Below the pieces are notes generated by a model. It was not told the origin of the DNA. It worked only from the letters and a program-made list of their open reading frames with translations, and did no database searches. A program made the translations under genes and the position numbers. Shown here one piece after another: positions 27,324 through 27,924 of a DNA stretch of 27,924 bases; the stretch's first letter is position 1, and each line of letters opens with the position of its first letter. The stretch is taken from the IMG/VR virus record IMGVR_UViG_3300025927_000123, positions 1 to 27,924 of that record. One strand, 5' to 3'. The stretch is from a virus.

Positions 27324-27924
27324 TCACACAGATACCGGGCCAGGAGCAATTGCCCATTTCCGTCTAGGGTATTTGCTATTGGCTACAGTATTCTTTTGCA
27401 TCTGTTCAAGTATCCAAGCGTAACTGTCATCTGCTCCTGGCGCACCCGCAGCACTCAACAATGCTAATGCTCCCATAATATAGCTAGGATAAGTCAAATC
27501 TAGTGTAGTTGGAAATGCATTGGCATCAGTATATTTAACTTTAGTGGATTGGAATTGTTCATTGAGTTGCCATGCCTCTAACCAATCATCAGCATAAGGC
27601 CCAGATGATGTTCCTCTTATTACCATAGTATACAATGTCGGCACCGCACGAACCCATCCTGATACGCCGTTGGTGCGTGCCATTATATCTTTGGCTTTCC
27701 AATTCATGACTGGGCGCCAATCTTCATGGCCAGCACAAACAATCCAACCCAATACTGCTGAAAGAAAATCTTCCATCCAAATTGATACGTAACCATTAGC
27801 AGGAATAGGTGGCGATGCCGGCGCCCCATTGCCATCACTAACTATGTTGAAGTTACTAGCTGGTGGAGTAGTGCTACCAACCCATCGCGTCATAAACCAT
27901 TCACGTTCTTGATCTAACAACGTT
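27324..27924 (-). CDS. Phage structural protein, C-terminal part (runs off window)
   Basis: About 200 residues are visible (TRWVGSTTPPASNFNIVSDG onward) and the frame continues past the window edge, so the true start is outside. WMEDFLSAVLGWIVCAGHED and LDLTYPSYIMGALALLSAAG suggest a globular catalytic or binding domain of a tail-associated protein. It lies just upstream of the fibre gene. No catalytic motif could be assigned. It has octamer copies near its end (27339, 27434). Confidence 0.55.
   Translation of the reverse strand, partial: TLLDQEREWFMTRWVGSTTPPASNFNIVSDGNGAPASPPIPANGYVSIWMEDFLSAVLGWIVCAGHEDWRPVMNWKAKDIMARTNGVSGWVRAVPTLYTMVIRGTSSGPYADDWLEAWQLNEQFQSTKVKYTDANAFPTTLDLTYPSYIMGALALLSAAGAPGADDSYAWILEQMQKNTVANSKYPRRKWAIAPGPVSV

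Larger units (their letters stand above)
127..27441. repeat. Dispersed octamer GCCAGGAG / CTCCTGGC
   Basis: About 34 exact copies, counted by eye. Forward copies start at 127, 1353, 2320, 2836, 4129, 5117, 6130, 7340, 8090, 10137, 10573, 11697, 12502, 14349, 14829, 15665, 17282, 18560, 18762, 19690, 21642 and 27339. Reverse copies start at 8077, 10118, 10555, 14343, 15942, 16653, 18551, 19029, 20522, 22199, 26086 and 27434. A near variant, GCCAGAAG/CTTCTGGC, is also frequent (for example 9288, 16574, 20110 and 23929). Copies occur in all reading frames and in intergenic hairpins, so the signal is in the DNA or RNA and not the protein. The role is unknown. Confidence 0.85.

Overview
This window reads as part of a tailed-phage genome (or a prophage-like contig). 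It has long runs of short overlapping genes, two sets of DNA-replication genes, a nucleotide-metabolism cluster and a tail-fibre/structural block at the right end. The DNA is mostly AT-rich, with one GC-rich island near 2955-3420. The host is probably an alphaproteobacterium. This is inference: many start sites carry CTAGAAAGG, which complements a 16S rRNA tail ending CCUCCUUUCU, and the right end encodes a small low-affinity iron permease-like protein and a DUF3309-like protein of the kind common in that class. No tRNA, rRNA, CRISPR array or insertion sequence was recognised.

Layout. At 1-120 a cluster of GCGTTAT repeats sits in AT-rich DNA, a possible origin. Minus-strand genes at 143-2747 encode a VirE/VapE-type ATPase and an archaeo-eukaryotic-type primase. 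The 2748-3705 interval holds a divergent control region, a GC-rich gene and a small helix-turn-helix-like gene. Minus-strand genes at 3691-5965 include a GT-A glycosyltransferase. A noncoding, highly structured stretch lies at 5966-6758. From 6856 to 13514 is a plus-strand series of small accessory genes. At 13594-15629 are two genes typical of phage replication/recombination regions (one SSB-like) and an unknown. At 15626-19547 is a metabolic cluster (FAD oxidoreductase, ThyX, SDR, DUF1599-like protein, methyltransferase, DnaQ exonuclease). At 19880-24983 are a PolIII-alpha-type polymerase, two small zinc proteins and an SNF2-type helicase. After a strong terminator at 25227-25262 the minus strand carries small membrane proteins and tail-fibre/structural genes.

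The most striking content is RNA. Between genes of the small-gene region I find one hammerhead ribozyme (7366-7414) and four twister ribozymes (6759-6846, 8097-8149, 8896-8952, 9532-9587), plus a twister-like three-way junction (7632-7711). All lie just upstream of start codons on the coding strand. Most follow the same order: a strong hairpin, then a ribozyme, then CTAGAAAGG, then the gene. Further along (10118-11737) the ribozyme is replaced by a second small hairpin. This looks like a built-in system for cutting a polycistronic transcript into separate, end-protected mRNAs. At 6759-6846 the Shine-Dalgarno sequence lies in the ribozyme stem that would be freed by cleavage.

A second window-wide signal is the octamer GCCAGGAG/CTCCTGGC. 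I counted about 34 exact copies on both strands, inside genes in all reading frames and as arms of intergenic hairpins, far more than chance would give.
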